A DNA stretch of 64,000 nucleotides from Drosophila pseudoobscura (Eukaryota; Arthropoda; Insecta; Diptera; Drosophilidae): positions 9,548,001-9,612,000 of the forward strand of contig NC_046679.1 in assembly GCF_009870125.1 (NCBI RefSeq), written 5' to 3'. Shown here one piece after another: positions 33,601-45,800 of this stretch (the stretch's first letter is position 1; each line of letters opens with the position of its first letter). A program made the position numbers and the translations under genes. The notes below the pieces were generated by a model that was given only the letters and a program-made list of their open reading frames with translations, ran no database searches and was not told where the DNA came from.

Positions 33601-36600
33601 TTCTAAGATGAGCACTGCTTAGATAAAAAAGAACACCAAGCAGCAGACTCTGATTCTATGATTGGCACTGCTTTTCAAGGTTATGTGCACTGCTTCTGTG
33701 ATAAACGCATAATTTGATTTTATTCAAATATTTTGATACACAGATTTAACTTCTGCCAAAGATGAGCATTTTATTAAATTTATCTTATTTTCACTCCACA
33801 AATGTACTGCTTTTCACTTGTAAAATTCACTTGTGAAGACTCTCAAAATCAGATGATTTTTACATTAATTCAGTCATTCAGAAGAACCTATCGTCAGGGC
33901 TTTAATCCAAAGCCATTATAAGCAATTATCTGCATGGAATTTTTGGGTATTTTTTTCGACCCCTCCTACTTGTTTCTTTGTAATATTTGCACTTCACTCG
34001 CAGTAATTGACGCCCCAACCGGCATTTGCACATAAATTAAAACGTCAACAGGAGAACAAACAAACAAGCGAGCGAGCTACGCGCACACTGCAAGTGATTA
34101 TTATTATTTTAACAAACAATTGTACGAATACCCGTACTAATACACACTTTGGTAATTTGTACAGCAGCAGCAGCCGCAAAAAGCAAACCACTCACACTCT
34201 CGAGAAACCACAGCAGTTGAAAGAAGATTTTTTACATGTGAGGAGGGACTCTTTTTTTTCTCCAGCTGCCTCTGCGCATGCGCGTCGACCGGCCACGTTG
34301 TTGTGGTTTTTTCTGTTGCAGAATGTTTCGACCGGGGCCTGAGACTGGACTGTGACTGGGACTGGGACGGTGGGGGCTACTGTGACTGCGACTGCGACTG
34401 CGGCTTGAGGTGCGCGCGAGCCAACGAACGAATTCGTAGTGAGAGACGAAGCGAGCCAACGGTGAAGCTAAAGATCACAGCCGAGCGGCTCTGCCCGCCT
34501 TCGTCGTCTTCGTGTTTGTTCGCCTTGAGACGGTCACTTATCCCATGCGATAACTGTGCCCATATTCTGCACTTGATTGTATGTTTATTGAGTGCGAACA
34601 GATTTCGTGAGTGCCCCTACACTGCGCGGAAAAGTTTTGAATCTACATTTTAGAATGTTTCATTCATGAGGTAAGACCTTTAGCCTGGTTCCACCAGCTC
34701 GTCATACCGATTGTCGTCCCTGAACTTGAATTGATGTTTATAGAGCGCAAACAGACTTGTGTTTGTTCACTCGAAAACCTAGATTTCACATTGGATAGAT
34801 TTATGTGTTAATCATAAGTATATGATTTTTATTTGACGAATCCAGTTAAATAGAAATCAAATTTAAGAGTTTGCTCTTTAAATCGCTTGTAATATGAGTT
34901 GTGTAAGGTCTTTCCAGCACAGACTTTTGTTAGATAAACTCTTGGGCACACAATAAGTATTGTGTACTCCAAAGATTCCAATTTCATCATTAATCACGAA
35001 TTCTTGGTCAATTACAAAACAATTAAAGCAGGCACTACAGTTAATTGCGTCGAGGAAAACACCGAGCCAGTAACCAAAATTGCCGGCATTTTTCAGAAAA
35101 CGCAAAGTAATCAAAGGCAGCCTTGTGGGGAGAGTGGCGGGGAGAAGCGGCACAACCGCACCCAAAATGATAATTGCTGTCATGACAAACGCAAAAATAA
35201 AGTTTAAATAATAATAATTTCACTAGCTGCAGTTGCAGACTGTCCGCAGGGCAGGGCAGAGTAGGGCTGGGCCGGGAGACATTAAGAAACCATTAGCAGC
35301 AGCCGTGCAGGCCACTGTCGAGCAGTAGCAGTTCCCCAACAGTATCTCGCATCGCATCCCAGGAGTAACAGCTGCTCTAGATGTGTGGGCGTGGTGCTGA
35401 AGGGTCAATGAAGCATGTCCCCAGTCACTCTTTCAGTTCCCAATCGCAGTTCCCAGTCACAGCCGCAGCGGCGGCATCATTTTTCAAGTGGGGCACTCAA
35501 AGGCAGTTGCTTCCGAGGGTTCGGATGGTGGGATGGCTGGCTGGCTGGCTGGCTGAAGGGAGGCTGCTTGCGGGCCTCCACAAATGTGCGCATTCATTAG
35601 GGTTTAATAAATAATTTTTTTCCTCTTGTTGCTTAGTTCTTGCTTTTCTTTTTTCCTCTTTTTTTTTTTTGTCAAGTGCAGTTAGCGAGACTTTGACAAG
35701 CTTCCTCTAGGAGATGGCTGGGGCAGCCGTGGTTGACGTTTAACAGCCATCTGCCTTTGTGTGTCAAGTGGAGCGGCATAAACAATCAAGCTGGTGGCAC
35801 AAAGTGCGGAGGACTACCATGGAGACGGCGGCTAATGTGCACGAAAAGCGAGGTATATCATGGCTTATATGATAGTGAGCTGTGGGAAATGACCATTGCC
35901 TTGCTCTACAAAAGGTTCTGAAATGTTGTATTTACTGTGACATTTTGTAGATTATTTTCCTGTAAAAAAACACACAAACAAGAGGTTTCTTTTGTGTTTC
36001 TTTCTTGCTTTTGTATGCGCTCACATAATGTAGCTGGTCTGGCCACACAATAACCATTTAATTGTAATTAAATGAGTAATTATACTCAAAATTATTTGAT
36101 CATTTACTTGGACAATTATTCAAACGATTATGTAAAATTGAAATTAATAATTTCTCACCCGATTGTGTGAGAGCCACAGCCACAGCCACAGCCGGCAGTA
36201 TTTGTTATTTCTTGGGAAATCTCCCCTCACTCTATGACATTTCCCAACTGCAAAAAAAGGGGAAATATATAAAACAAAACAAAAAAAGAGAAAAAAACGC
36301 TAGCAAATATGTTGGCAAGGTCGCGTCTCTGGATCTGGGGCTTTTGATTTTCCATTGCGTTGTCGAGCTGATATTTGCCGTGCGTTAATTGTTGTTTGCG
36401 TTTGGCTTTGCCTTTTGTTCCGTTGCTGTGTTGTTGGATGGCTGGGACTGTGTCTCTGACTGGGACTGGGACTGGGCCAAGTGTTAATTGCACAGGTTGG
36501 TGTCGATGTTGTTCGTTGTCGGTTGGCGGCGGCTTCCTTGGCTGGTCTGGTCTTATCTTTCATCTAGTTCAAATACAACTAATTATTGGTTTAATGGGCC

Positions 36601-38757
36601 ATCGAATGGCCCGAAACTTATCCGAGGGGGACAAACGCTGGACTACGTGACGGATGCGTGATGTCTGTATGGAGAGCGCGCGCACAATTTATCGCATGCT
36701 ATAAAGTTGATATACCACTCTCCGACTCTTGCACTCTTCGCTCTCTCGCTCTCTCTGACTGTGGGCCTCATGTAAAAGTTGAATGAATTGAATAAAAACA
36801 TACTCGTATATACCTGAAGTTCGGGTTCAAGACTGTTTATTTCGGCAGCTGGCTGTCCATGGCTGTCTGGGGCCGGTTATTGAATGTTTTCGATTTCATT
36901 GGGCAGCAGAGCCGAGCCGAGCCGGGCTTCAAGGTCGTCGAACAAGTTCTTCGGCTGATGCTCTTGCAGTGGTTTGGTTTGCTAATGTTATTTAAATCTG
37001 TTGATACTGATTGCTTCCTTATTGCTCTTCTATTTTTACAGATCCCTGCCTGTACATTATGCGGTTCGCCAATCGACTGCAGCTGGGCGCCAAGACCCAT
37101 GAGGTGTCCATGACGGCCCTGAGGATTGTCCAGCGAATGAAGAAGGATTGCATGCACTCGGGACGACGACCCACTGGACTCTGTGGAGCAGGTGAGACGA
37201 GATTATAGTTAGGTTAAAGGTGAATGGCGAACACTATTACCCTTGAAGGCATTTGCATTCGCAAAGGTGGACGATATGCTGTACATCTTTCCTGAATCAG
37301 GTCATTTATATTCAATTTTCTATACCTCCTTGAAGCACTCTTGATTGCCGCACGCATGCATGACTTTAGCCGCACCATGGTGGATGTGATCGGCGTGGTC
37401 AAGATTCATGAGTCGACGCTGCGCAAGCGCCTCTCCGAGTTCGCCGAGACGCCGTCCGGCGGTCTAACGCTGGAGGAGTTTATGACCGTGGACTTGGAGA
37501 GAGAACAGGATCCGCCTTCCTTCAGGGCAGCACGGAAAAAGGATCGTGAGAGGATCAATAATGTAAGTGACATACAATAGAGCTCTCGCGCATATTTTAT
37601 TTATTTTATAAATCGCTCCCGTAGATTGGCGAGCACGAGCTGACGGAACTGCAAAAGGAAATTGATGCACATCTGGAAAAGGATCTCGGGAAGTACTCCA
37701 GCAGCGTGTTCCGTCAACTGACGAAAATCAAGGGCGACACTTCATTTGGCTCGGAGCCTGGCACACCGAAAAGTGTCTGCGAGAACGACATAGAGATGGA
37801 GGACTCCAGGCAGTTCATTGAGCAGTCCAATGCTGCGATAATCAAAGATCTGATCGAGCACAATGAGGATGTGAAAAAGACGGAACCTGGCAGCCTGATG
37901 GCGGGCATTGAGGGCCTGCGGCCGGATATCGAGGCCATTTGTCGGGTAACTCAAAGCGAGCTGGAGGATGTGGAGAGGGCAAAGCAGCCACTGGAAACAG
38001 AGCTCGTCATCGACGATCTGAACGATGATGAGCTGGACCAATATGTGCTGACCGAGGATGAGGCTGTGACCAAACTGGAAATGTGGAAGAACATGAATGC
38101 TGAGTATCTGCAGGAGCAGAAGGAGCGCGACGAGCGGCTGGCCAAGGAGCGGGAGGAGGGCAAGCCTGAGAAGAAAAAACGAAAGCCGCGCAAGAAGGTC
38201 ATCGGTCCTTCGTCTACGGCTGGCGAGGCGATCGAAAAGATGCTTCAGGAGAAGAAAATCTCCAGCAAAATCAACTACGACATCCTCAAGACACTAACCG
38301 ACAGCATTGCCGGCCTGACGGGCCAATCCCCGTCCTCCAGTGTGGACACTAAGCCCACAACCTTGGAGGAATTGAAGCAGCAGCCGGTCATTGTGGAAGA
38401 GGGTCCCATTGCCCCTAAGGGCAGTCGGTCCAAGCCAGCCTACGATCTGCCTGGACCCAGCAGGAAACGGCCCAAGATTGAGGCAGGCCTGCCTATCAGC
38501 CAGGCGCCTGAGCTGGAGGTAGAGCAGCCTGATACCAAGCCCGTATTGGAACCAGGTAAGTTGCGCTGGGCCAATGGAACTGCTTGTAATCTAATGGAAA
38601 TCTCTCTTCCACAGATTTCCTGGAGGACGAGGCCGAGGTAGACGAGGCTGAGCCGGAGCCCGAAGCGGAGCCAGAGGCCTCGCTGCAGGACATGCTGTAC
38701 AAGGGCGCCGACGACGACGACGAGTTTGGCTACGGCTTTGAGGAGGAGGATTACTAG
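21688..38757 (+). CDS. Brf: Brf, TFIIIB subunit (TFIIB-related factor 1)
   Basis: join(21688..21760,21825..22193,22263..22367,37042..37191,37336..37562,37625..38555,38615..38757) encodes 665 residues, close to known insect Brf. A zinc ribbon is formed by Cys7, Cys10, Cys26 and Cys29 ([15 protein letters not shown]). Two cyclin-like repeats follow (about 85-180 and 181-280, including [53 protein letters not shown] and [11 protein letters not shown]). The C-terminal half has the Brf1 TBP-binding region ([20 protein letters not shown]) and an acidic tail. With TBP and Bdp1, Brf recruits RNA polymerase III to tRNA and 5S genes in the nucleus. All splice phases are consistent. Intron 3 is 14,674 nt and hosts an antisense gene; the others are 59-144 nt. 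Confidence 0.95.
22690..22905 (+). CDS. Possible small secreted peptide in Brf intron 3
   Basis: An ATG-initiated frame of 71 codons with a convincing secretion signal (hydrophobic [20 protein letters not shown] at about residues 15-34, then AES). A 36-residue mature part contains [15 protein letters not shown] and ends NGSKR. There is no cysteine in the mature part. I see no strong TATA box and cannot name a family. Overlapping frames in the same region are also open, so chance cannot be excluded. Confidence 0.25.
   Translation: MTQQKGVIWRSVHGLSILSSLLLCLLVVCSSLIWAESVPRIQLPNVGPKKAKTIHSKSILDSLAPANGSKR
22906..23872. other. Brf intron 3, left part
   Basis: AT-rich sequence with many TATATG and GATA repeats (a GATAGATAGATAG run near 23241-23260). 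Probably includes distal 3' UTR of the nested minus-strand gene. No gene recognised. Confidence 0.5.
23873..24034. mobile_element. Tc1/mariner-type MITE, 162 bp
   Basis: The left end CAGTGCGTTTCAGAGC and right end (as reverse complement) CAGTGCGTTTCAAAGC form terminal inverted repeats of about 21 bp with a perfect 12-bp tip, flanked on both sides by TA (23871-23872 and 24035-24036). TA target duplication and ends starting CAGTG are typical of the Tc1/mariner superfamily. The interior is noncoding, so the element is non-autonomous. It sits in Brf intron 3, close to the 3' end of the nested gene. Confidence 0.6.
24353..27045 (-). CDS. lute: BTB-BACK-PHR domain protein (lute-like, BTBD3/6 family)
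   Basis: complement(join(24353..24917,24985..25659,25730..25883,25948..26463,26892..27045)) encodes 687 residues. The N-terminus is Ser/Asn-rich, with a poly-Gln run and Ala tract. A BTB/POZ domain (about 195-300) begins [20 protein letters not shown] and contains [25 protein letters not shown] region (about 305-415) has [24 protein letters not shown] domain (about 450-615) contains [20 protein letters not shown] and [21 protein letters not shown] low-complexity Ser/Ala/Gly tail follows. Such proteins are substrate adaptors for Cullin-3 ubiquitin ligases. All introns are in consistent phase. The gene lies wholly inside Brf intron 3 on the opposite strand. The domain call is firm; the name is from memory of the fly BTBD3/6 orthologue. 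Confidence 0.88.
27306..27316. promoter_or_regulatory. Motif 1 element near lute first exon
   Basis: TGGTCACACTG is a perfect match to the fly core-promoter Motif 1 consensus (YGGTCACACTR). It is 260 bp upstream of the minus-strand ATG at 27045 and probably marks the short-isoform promoter. Confidence 0.5.
27979..28317 (-). CDS. Alternative first coding exon of the BTB-PHR gene, or a separate small gene
   Basis: From ATG at 28317 the frame reads [20 protein letters not shown] onward, with [20 protein letters not shown] and an acidic end. It stops at 27979 (112 residues). Just before the stop, at 27989, lies a good donor (A|GTGAGT) in phase 1. Splicing from 27990 to the acceptor at 26464 would replace the MASSSS first exon with 109 different residues in the correct frame of the BTB gene. 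GC3-rich codon use and conserved-looking sequence argue for real coding. All frames are closed upstream, so translation starts in this exon. A separate single-exon gene is the alternative. Confidence 0.5.
   Translation of the reverse strand: MIEAFANHLSSHLGRHLFYWSIDTTAPNGASSGSGSGSDGGNYGLNLRLSELINKFHGPLERGVQVLDHLLTLEEDDFAGHWGSAYAHNYEPEYAVRVPENEEMPPPEHSEY
30661..30683. repeat. GA microsatellite
   Basis: Near-perfect GA tract. Such tracts are potential GAGA-factor sites. Confidence 0.8.
33438..33455. repeat. GA microsatellite
   Basis: Perfect AG tract of 18 bp, followed by several shorter GAGA words to about 33495. Confidence 0.8.
34260..34520. promoter_or_regulatory. GC-rich island with NRF1/Ewg-type palindrome
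   Basis: Contains the perfect palindrome GCGCATGCGC (34274-34283), a strong match to NRF1/Ewg sites, then ACTGGGACTGGGAC and GACTGC repeats and a CG-dense segment unlike the AT-rich surroundings. It could be a distal promoter of the nested minus-strand gene. The start site is not resolved. Confidence 0.35.
35535..35554. repeat. GGCT tetranucleotide run
   Basis: Five tandem GGCT units. The complementary-strand unit recurs as a CAGC run at 54152-54172. Confidence 0.75.
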
Positions 38758-39236
38758 ACTTAAGTTTGCATTTAGCCCTTTCAGCGTTTTAGCCATTAAG
38801 ATACGATACACACAGATTTTTATAGTATGCGTCTTACTAATCATAATACAATTAAATTAATCTTAAAGTCCTTCGCCCTGTTGTGCTCCTCCGCCTGCAC
38901 TTGTTGCAGTAGTGCTATTCCTGCTTCTTTGGCGAGTTGGCAGCCATTAAATCATCGCTGCTTCACGGCTTGTGCCCTGCGGCCCTGGCGCAGCCATTTA
39001 CATGTTTAAGCCATGTCGGAGTCCGGGCGGTCGAGTGGGGGCAGGGTGGCAGCAGGGCAGCCTGGCAGCGGGTTTAGTAGTAGCTTGTTTCTAATTGTTG
39101 GTGCTGCCGTGGCGCGCCTCCAAGTGCTGCAAATAAATATTTCACTCTTAATCATGTTTTGCACTTTGTTTTGCTCGCCATTCTCCGGACTCTACTCCTG
39201 CACGGCACTGCAGGCGGCCTGAGTCATGCCACGGCA

Positions 39237-39260
39237 CAGGCAGGCAGGCAGGCAGACAGG
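39237..39260. repeat. AGGC/CAGG tetranucleotide run
   Basis: Tandem GCAG/GGCA units with one imperfect unit at the right end. Confidence 0.7.
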
Positions 39261-42200
39261 CCAAGAAACTTGGCTCGACTCCACGGCCTGGGCGGCTTGT
39301 TGAGTGGCAAGTGCCCGGCAATGAGCTGTTGAGTCTACTGCCGAGCACTTGTCTTTGCGATTTTATAGTTATTATGTTGTAATTAGTGTTAATTTACTTG
39401 GCTCCGCCTCCGTCCCTCACAGGCACTCGCAATCGCACTCGCGCTCGCCCTAGCTCTTAGCTCTTAGCCCCAGCGAAGCAGCCATAAAGTGTTGCACAGT
39501 TTTGGGCTTTAAACTTTCCTGCCCCCCAAAAACGCTGCCGAATCAAACTGAAGTTAACTGCACTTAATGTCCGTTCGCTAATTTGCATAAGCCCACAGCT
39601 GGCTGGGGAATAGTTATTAATAAAATGCACACGAACCACTCGACAATCCTGATGGGCTGACCGTGGCTGCGGCTGTGGATGTGGATGTGGGTGTGGATGT
39701 AGCCCTGCACTGGGACAGGCTTAGAGCAGGACCAACTGGAAATATTAATGTCAAATGTATGCACATGTAAATCCCCGAAGCAAATGTGACAGTAAAACGG
39801 CAATTAGTAGACAACTTGACTTGACCTGGCCCAGGCCCAGGCTCTTGGAAGTTTCCTGGCCTCGGTCTGGCCATTGGTCAGTGGTGCAACTAATTTATGC
39901 AGTGCCAGGGCGGAACTGGGCCTGGCTATGAAGGTTGAGTTTGAGTTTGAGTTCGTGTGTGGGGGAGGGCGGTGTGGGTTGGAGGCTCCGGCAATCGCTG
40001 GTTGCTCTTTTGATGAGGATAATTGCCCTATTAAGCACATTAATCCGTTGTGATATCATTTTAACACTTTTGTGCTTGGTTTCTCCACTGATTTTTCCAT
40101 GGGTTTGCAGACCTGTCAAGGTCCATCAGTCGTGTCATGGTAGTTGAGACTAAAACTATGAAGTTTATTTTGCAAATATAGATAGAATTTTTTATTGGGT
40201 CATTGATGATTGTCTTCGTACAAAACAGGCATTGCTAATGCTTTTTTTTATAAAAAATTGTTTGCATTTAAATTTTTAACATGAGTTAATCAATTAAATC
40301 ATTATAATTGCTTTAAATTAAAAGTTAATCAACAATAAAGAATTTCGACATCTAATGAAAAATTTATATATTCAAAAATTGATTGATTTTAAAGAGTTCC
40401 TCGATAGTTTTCAGCTCTTAGGCTCTAAACAAGGTGGCAGAATAGATTAATTTTTGGATGAATTTGTCTGTGCATTGATCCTGACAAATTAGTGACGAAC
40501 CTGAATATTTACAAAGTATAATCACAAACGGAAGTGAAAGAAAAAATGTATTTGTATTGCCGGATGAAATGCCAAATTGACAACCTTTGGGCTGAAAAAC
40601 AGGGACTGCTCGCCAGGGAAATAGAATATAAGCGAATATACGGTCTATTAGACCTGACCACTTTTCCGTTAAGTTTCGTTATTGCCTGAAATAAATATTA
40701 GATACACGAGTTTTTAATTTTCTATATTCACAATCTCCCTTGCAGGGTATCAAGGGTTCGTTGAGCTGCCAAGACATTGGTGGTTGGTGTTTTGCCATAA
40801 TTTGTTGCTTGCCGCTGTGTCGTCTGTCACTTGCGGCAAATTAATTAAAAAATAGTTCTTTGCCGCTAAAATTCAATATAAATATATATAAATGATATAT
40901 ACTGGATGCGCTTTCAATTTATTTTAATGCAGTTTAATTAAAAATGTGCCAAGTTGAGGTCATTTCACTGTTCACGGGGATTTTGTTTGCAGAAGTTTTT
41001 GTAGCTGTAGTTTCCTTTTTTTCTGCATTCATTTTTTTCGCCTTTTATCCCAATGACAATTTTATCATTTACACTTTATTTGCGGATTTGGCTGCTTTAT
41101 TATTAAATACAGCGCCCGCAACCTGGCATGGCATGGTCAGCGGCTCTCCGGCGGAGCTGGCGACCATTTTGAAAAGTATTTAATAAAAGGAAACAAATGA
41201 AACAAGGACAGTGGCAGCGGCAGCTCCAGCGGCCGTGGTATCGTTAAGAGCAGAGATACAAAAATAATGGTTTTAATTAAAATAACTTGTGTGCGAGGGT
41301 GCCTCCTGTAGAGCCTGTTGAATTCGATGGCCGTGAAGCTGCGAAATAAGCGTTTAATACGCTTAAAGAGCCTCGCATTACGTATACGAAGCGTTCGCCT
41401 AAGCCCTTCTGCTGCTCGATATTTGCGGCTACAGCCGTGCCCACAATTAAATGTACATTAAGCGCGGAAAATCTGATTAATTAGGCCCACCAGCCTGGGG
41501 AAAATTAGTTGTATTAAGTGCAGTTTTGTCAGACGTCAGGCGTGCCCCGAATCCCCCCAAAGTAGGCTGCACTTTAAACCCGCCCTTCGAAATGCCATTT
41601 GATTTGTGATGGTATAAGTATTGGTATATTTGTATGGTATATGGTGCATTCATATGTGTGTGTGTTGGTGTGACCACTAATTTATGCACTAATTATGTTG
41701 TGTTTTGCTGTCGAGTGTTGTTTCGGGTTCATGAATAATTGAAACGCGCCCTCCCCGCGAGCCCATTAATTAGGCCGCTAAATGTTTTGTTTAGTAATTT
41801 GTCGGGGCTATTAAAAGTGCCATCAAAAGTGGGCCATGACAAAGTGTGCTTCAATTTGATTCAGTACAGTATCGCCATTAAGTGCTTGTCCTTTTAGAAT
41901 TAATCTAAACTCTAGCAACAGTAGTGTATCTGAGCGTGCCTAGACCTTGTCCTGGTTGCGGTCAGTCTATGTGTAAATGGTCACGGAAATGGGACTGGAC
42001 CAGGTCCAGGCACCTGCCCAATCATGCGATCGCTGGAGTGTGTTTGCTTAATGCCACAGCCACAAGATGGTCAGGATGCAGGCGTCTAGGTGATGGTGAT
42101 TGGCGACTGCTGATAATGACCCAGCATTAACAGCAGAAGGTAAGCGCCATAAGCAGCAGTCAAGCAGCAGGCGTCGCATCTGAGGAAGCAGGCTCAAATG

Positions 42201-42842
42201 AGCACACACTCACGCACACACACAAACATACAGATTCTGGGACCATAAAGGCGGAGCTCCAATGCAGTTAACAGACAATTTCGAATTGTCGAGCCCTCCC
42301 TCCTCCACACACGCACACACACGCATAAACCACGCACATTTGGGCCTGCATGCAAATATGCAATAATAAAGTAAATAAACGCTTGCCAGCCACCATTAAG
42401 CCGCTAGCTGCAAAAACAGGGCACAATCACAGTGAAGTCTGAGTATAAATACCATTAAAATATCATTTAAATATAGTTGTTGCTGATATATCTCCTTGAG
42501 CAATGATATTTGTAGAAACTAGTTGAGGAGAGATATATGAGATATATGATATGGATAAATAGAGCAGTCTTTTAATTTAATACAAGTCTACTTCTGAGTC
42601 TATTACTCTCAAATTGATTGATTGATTACTTTGTGGTGTTTGTATCTCCTAGCGACTAATTACAACTCATAAATAGTGAAGTAATATATGTATTGATGCC
42701 AATCGAAGGGTTAGGCGAGTCAAGCGAGTGTCGCCTGTAGAGCTGAATCTATGGCCGGTAGCGGTATTGAACATAAAGTGCCGGGCAAACTGGGCGAGGC
42801 ATGATTGCAAAACACAAGTGCAATTACCTGGCCTGCAGGCTT

Positions 42843-42858
42843 CACACACACACACACA
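42843..42858. repeat. CA microsatellite
   Basis: Perfect CA tract followed by degenerate CACGCATG units to about 42920. Confidence 0.8.
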
Positions 42859-45800
42859 TGCACGCATGCACACACAGTCAACCGCAGTGCATACATACAT
42901 GTATACACGCATACACGCATACTGTCAAACGTAAGCAGGCTGGCAGCCATGCTTGGTGCCGCAAAGTAGGCAACGATAATGTCATAAATTCAATGAATAA
43001 ACATAAACGGAAAAGGCAGATACACACTCACACACACAGGATGTCTACATACACACACCCATACAGATAAAGAGCAGCTGCGTGAGTTCGGGTGTTTGCC
43101 GCGAAATAAGCAACGACTACAATCCAGAACAGCAGCAACATCAACGGTGGCAAAATATGTATTAGCCCCCCAAAGTTTACTAACAAAATTAATTATGCGA
43201 ATTAAGCGTAGTAAAAGCACTTTAAGCAAGTCCCCTCCCCCGCAATGGCAGCACCAAAACCAACACCCCGGCCTGCTGCCGCTCCCCTTTAGACCACAGC
43301 AGTTCCGTAGTTCCTACGGGGCCATAACATGTGGCGCATTTTCTGCGGTGTCATAGAGTGGGTGGGAGGGGGCTCACAGGAATGGGGTCCGGGATGAGGC
43401 CAGTACCCGGGGCCTCTGTATTGTTCAATTTATGCGTGTTTGTGTGCGTGTTCCACTCGGGAGTTATACTTGTTGTTCCGCTCGCTCTCGCTCACAGCCT
43501 CTCCGGCGCGGGGCTCTCTGCTTTTTGCCAGTTAGCAGTTTGTGGGCGCCAAAGTAGGCCAAGCACCCGGACCTGGCCGAAGTGCAAGCCCCAACAGTCA
43601 ACAGCCAACAGCCAAGAGGTAGCAGCACCATCTAAGCGAAGGCAGCGCCAGAGGAAGCACAGGCACACCAGCAGCAGCGCCAGCAGCCAGCAGCCTGGAA
43701 GTTGTTTATTTAAGTGTGAAATTTAAGTGCAACACTGCGTAATGTGTAGGGCCCGAGCATATTTAGGATTATGACAGTGTGAGCTTCAGCCTCAGCAGCC
43801 GCAGAGATAAGCGACATCGACTTTAATAACCCAAGAAGGGAGGGGGGTGCGAGGTCGCTGTAATCATAAATTGACCTGCTAATAGAATATAAAACACAGC
43901 TTGAAAAAGCAAACACAACCCTGAGCAAAGAGTAAGGGGAATGGGGAAGAATGGCTAACAGAAAGGGCGGAAAAAAGTGTTATTGCACTTTTTTCAGGGC
44001 ATAGAGGAAAAAAAATGCAAACGGCATTTCGGCGCCGATGCTGACCAAACGAAATGAAACAAATTGTCGCCGAATGAAGGGGAGGGGGACAGCCAGACGC
44101 TGACGCCAGGCCAAATTAGCTAAAAGTTTGGACAGCCATTTAGTTAATTGTTGCCGCGTTATAAATTGAATGAATAAATACAAGTACAATGTCAGTCGCT
44201 GGCAAAAAGAAATAAACCAAAAAGATCACCAAAGTACAAGAAATGTGTTGAGGATTGAACGAATTTCGTGAGGTGAAGATGAGAGAGAATACATATGTAT
44301 ATGTACATATAAGTGAGAATATATACATACGTATGTACAACAACCCAATAGATTGATTGAAAAAATCGAATAAAATTTTCAGGATCTGTCAAATTGCATG
44401 AAAAGTATTTTCCCAAATAATATTTTCGCTAAGCCAAAATCTATCATATTTTATTCTAAAATATAGGAGGTTTCCACTTGCTGAGTAATTATTATTAAAA
44501 AGTAACATTTTCGATATTATTCATCAACAGTATTTCAGTCTTTTTTCAATAAATTTGCTCGAATATGCACAAAATTCACAAATGAGCTAGGTCTTCATTT
44601 ATAGCTTTATTTATAATCATTTTGCACTTGAGCTTATTGTACAAATAGTCATAGTTAAGGGTCGTTTTATTTTTAAATTGGTCGCCCTAAATGGAGACAT
44701 AGCAAACACAGATAAACGATAGCCATGAAAATGGGTGTCTTTTTGCTCTGTATCTAAATAATTCATACACACTCAATTGCATTTTGTATTCAAATGAAAA
44801 AGATTCTTGTTCTGGTCAATAAATGGATTTTTATCAATTTATTGTAAATTGAAATGCATATGCTTTTTTTAGATATGCTATATATCAGGGCTGTAAGGGC
44901 GGTTGTGTGCGACAAAAATTGATTCATTAAAGTAAGAGTTAAAGTGCAGAGTTCAAGTACTGTTAGTAGGTTTAATTAACATTGAAAGTGTGGCAACGTA
45001 AATTTTATATGCCCCCTGCAGAGGTATCAAACTTCTGCAGAACTTCAAATACTTGCACATTCCATTGAATAGTCGTATAAATCAAATGTTTATCAATAGA
45101 GATTTGCTAACTGAAAAAACAAGCCAAGAGCTCAGTAAAAGTTTCCAGAAACTTTATCCCATCTTCGGACCGACCGAACCTATGTAACAGAAAAAACTTC
45201 AGTCTCAAGTTGAGCCAACATCCAGTTGAGCCATGACAGTCAGTTTGTGGCCGGACCAGCCCGAACCCGAACCCGAATCCGACCCAGCACAGCCCCAGCC
45301 CCAGCAGCAGACCCCTGACCGACCGTACCGAAGGCATCAAAATGGACGCTAATTAGCGTGCAAAGTTAAATAAAAATCAGCGAAAATTCAGCTTTCAATG
45401 CAGCATGGCATATGGTAAGATAATTAATTAATACTCACTCGCCTGATTGGTGAAAAACGATAGTCGGGGCCGAGGCAATTAGCCAAGTTCTGGGCCCAGG
45501 CCAAAAGCAAACAATGAGGAGAACCCTTTGCAGCTGCCTTGCCTCTGTCTCTGGCTCTTGGCTTGCCGGAGCTGCTGCCCCACACAACAAATGATGGGAG
45601 TGGGAGTGGGTTTAGTATACCCTTGAGAAGGGCATTATAATTCTGATCTACAGCTGGAATTGTAAGGAAAAATGAGATTTAGCTATTGAAGAATACTTTA
45701 TGGAGAGTAAGGTCAAGTATTTTCCATACTTTTCTTAGTAGTAGAAAGTTTAGAGATGCCATTCTCGGAACACGCCATCGAAATCAAGTCTATAAATTGA

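Larger units (their letters stand above)
28318..37041 (+). other. Brf intron 3, right part
   Basis: No coding exon recognised in 8.7 kb. It probably holds 5' leader and regulatory DNA of the nested minus-strand gene. Notable items are GA tracts (30661-30683, 33438-33455), a cluster of CGGTCRA words at 31258-31328, a GC-rich island at about 34260-34520, a GGCT run at 35535-35554, and a TATA-like CTATAAAG with CT-rich flank at about 36699-36750. Confidence 0.5.

Noticed and set aside
36699-36750. TATA-like CTATAAAG with CT-rich flank just before Brf exon 4
   Set aside because: No initiator or coding frame linked to it; probably chance in intron DNA.
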